Assembly: GCA_016882585.1 (NCBI GenBank)
Contig: VGPP01000027.1
Coordinates: 1 to 15,676 of the forward strand
DNA length: 15,676 nucleotides
DNA from: Cyanobacteria bacterium M_surface_7_m2_037
GTDB taxonomy: Bacteria > Cyanobacteriota > Cyanobacteriia > PCC-6307 > Cyanobiaceae
Reading direction: 5' to 3'
Positions 14,779 to 15,676 of this stretch are shown piece by piece; within the stretch, counting starts at the first letter, position 1; each line of letters starts with the position of its first letter. The notes below the pieces were generated by a model. It was not told the origin of the DNA, ran no database searches, and worked only from the letters and a program-made list of their open reading frames with translations. The position numbers and the translations under genes are program-made.

Positions 14779-15675
14779 ATGGCCACGCGTCTGGATGGCC
14801 GCCAGCTGGCGGCAACGATCGAAGAGCGGTTGCAGGCCGTGGTGGCCGACCGGCTTGAGCGCGCCGGGCGGCCGCCGGGCCTGGCGGTGCTGCGGGTGGG
14901 CGATGACCCTGCCAGTGGCGTGTATGTGGCCAATAAGGAGAAAGCCTGCAGCCGCATCGGCATCACCAACTTGGGCGCCCACCTGCCGGCAGACACTCCA
15001 GCCGCTGAGGTGCTGAGCACCATCCAGCGCCTCAATGCCGATCCCGCCGTCAACGGCATCCTGCTGCAGCTCCCCCTGCCGGCGGGGCTGGATGAGCGGC
15101 CGCTGCTGGCGGCGATCGATCCCGAAAAGGATGCCGATGGTCTCCATACCCTCAACCTTGGGCGGCTGCTCAAAGGAGAGCCTGGCCCCCGCAGCTGTAC
15201 CCCCGCCGGGGTGATGGCGCTGCTGGCGGCTGCCGGTGTGGAGCTTTCCGGCAAGCGGGCCGTGGTGGTGGGCCGCAGCATCCTGGTGGGCCAGCCGATG
15301 GCGCTGATGCTGCAGGCGGCCAACGCCACCGTGAGCATCGGCCACTCCCGCACCAAAGATCTGGCGGAGCTCACCCGCCAGGCGGATGTGCTGGTGGTGG
15401 CGGCCGGCAAGCCGCGCATGATCGGCGCTGAACACGTGAAGCCCGGTGCGGTGGTGGTGGATGTGGGCATCCACCGCCTTGAAGGTGAGGCCGGAGCCAA
15501 GCCGCGTCTGTGCGGGGATGTGCGCTTTGAAGAGGTAGAGCCGATCGCCAGCGCCATCAGCCCAGTGCCCGGCGGCGTGGGCCCGATGACGGTGACCTTG
15601 CTCCTGGTGAACACCGTGGCCAGCTGGTGCCAGCGCTGCGGCCTGGATCAGCCGTTGGCGGATCTGTTGCCGTGA
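14779..15675 (+). CDS. folD: Bifunctional methylenetetrahydrofolate dehydrogenase / methenyltetrahydrofolate cyclohydrolase
   Basis: FolD interconverts 5,10-methylene-, 5,10-methenyl- and 10-formyl-tetrahydrofolate in the cytoplasm, supplying one-carbon units for purines and formyl-Met. From ATG 14779 the protein has 298 residues, the usual length. Tyr49 and Lys53 in SGVYVANKEKAC are the active-site pair, and Gln97 sits in ILLQLPLP. DPEKDADGLH precedes the cofactor-binding GRSILVGQP, and SPVPGGVGPMT is present near the C-terminus. A longer GTG start at 14722 exists, but the extra 19 residues (including a start at 14737) do not match the family and MATRLDGRQLAATIEERL does. The gene diverges from the HD gene, leaving about 72 bp between them. 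It ends at the edge of the window with a complete stop. Confidence 0.95.
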   Translation: MATRLDGRQLAATIEERLQAVVADRLERAGRPPGLAVLRVGDDPASGVYVANKEKACSRIGITNLGAHLPADTPAAEVLSTIQRLNADPAVNGILLQLPLPAGLDERPLLAAIDPEKDADGLHTLNLGRLLKGEPGPRSCTPAGVMALLAAAGVELSGKRAVVVGRSILVGQPMALMLQAANATVSIGHSRTKDLAELTRQADVLVVAAGKPRMIGAEHVKPGAVVVDVGIHRLEGEAGAKPRLCGDVRFEEVEPIASAISPVPGGVGPMTVTLLLVNTVASWCQRCGLDQPLADLLP

Positions 15676-15676
15676 T

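Overview
This is a GC-rich, densely coding stretch of bacterial chromosome, most likely from a picocyanobacterium of the Cyanobium/Synechococcus type. That placement is an inference. It rests on the cyanobacterial flavour of the gene set (a TIC55/PaO-type Rieske oxygenase with a C-terminal CxxC, a GH57 branching-enzyme-like protein, a LabA-like NYN protein, a DUF427 protein, a Nif11-like peptide and several small unknown proteins), on the general lack of Shine-Dalgarno sequences, and on two HIP1 octamers (GCGATCGC) inside leuA. I see no rRNA, tRNA, CRISPR array, insertion sequence or phage gene.

Layout from left to right. On the minus strand, a GH57 glycoside hydrolase (551-2158) reads into the 5' part of a radical-SAM arsS-like gene that runs off the left edge. 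A divergent gap of 66 bp separates these from plus-strand genes: a NYN/LabA-like protein (2225-2752), then leuA (2806-4446), an ABC sugar-permease subunit overlapping leuA by 1 base, and a TIGR02466-type 2OG-Fe(II) oxygenase. The 150-bp convergent gap 6082-6231 holds a perfect 44-bp palindrome. Next come a minus-strand pair overlapping by 4 bp (membrane-anchored coiled-coil protein, then class I/II aminotransferase) and a divergent plus-strand pair (Nif11-like peptide, then DUF427 protein).

From 8663 to 10259 lies a run of five small proteins: two unknowns (8663-8845 minus, 8965-9219 plus), a short SepF-like protein, another unknown, and an acidic minus-strand protein. These are followed by an RluA-family pseudouridine synthase overlapping a SemiSWEET sugar transporter by 4 bp. 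On the minus strand, a PgpH-like HD-domain membrane protein (predicted cyclic-di-AMP phosphodiesterase) precedes a Rieske oxygenase whose 3' end overlaps the SemiSWEET gene. The window closes with a complete folD.

Functionally this is mostly core metabolism (leucine, folate and glycogen-type glucan metabolism) and RNA modification, mixed with small lineage-specific proteins. No clearly novel multi-gene system stands out. The points most worth a second look are the 44-bp palindrome, the Nif11-like peptide without a core that is paired with DUF427, the stand-alone SepF core domain, the missing canonical start of arsS, and the lone sugar permease between leuA and a 2OG oxygenase.
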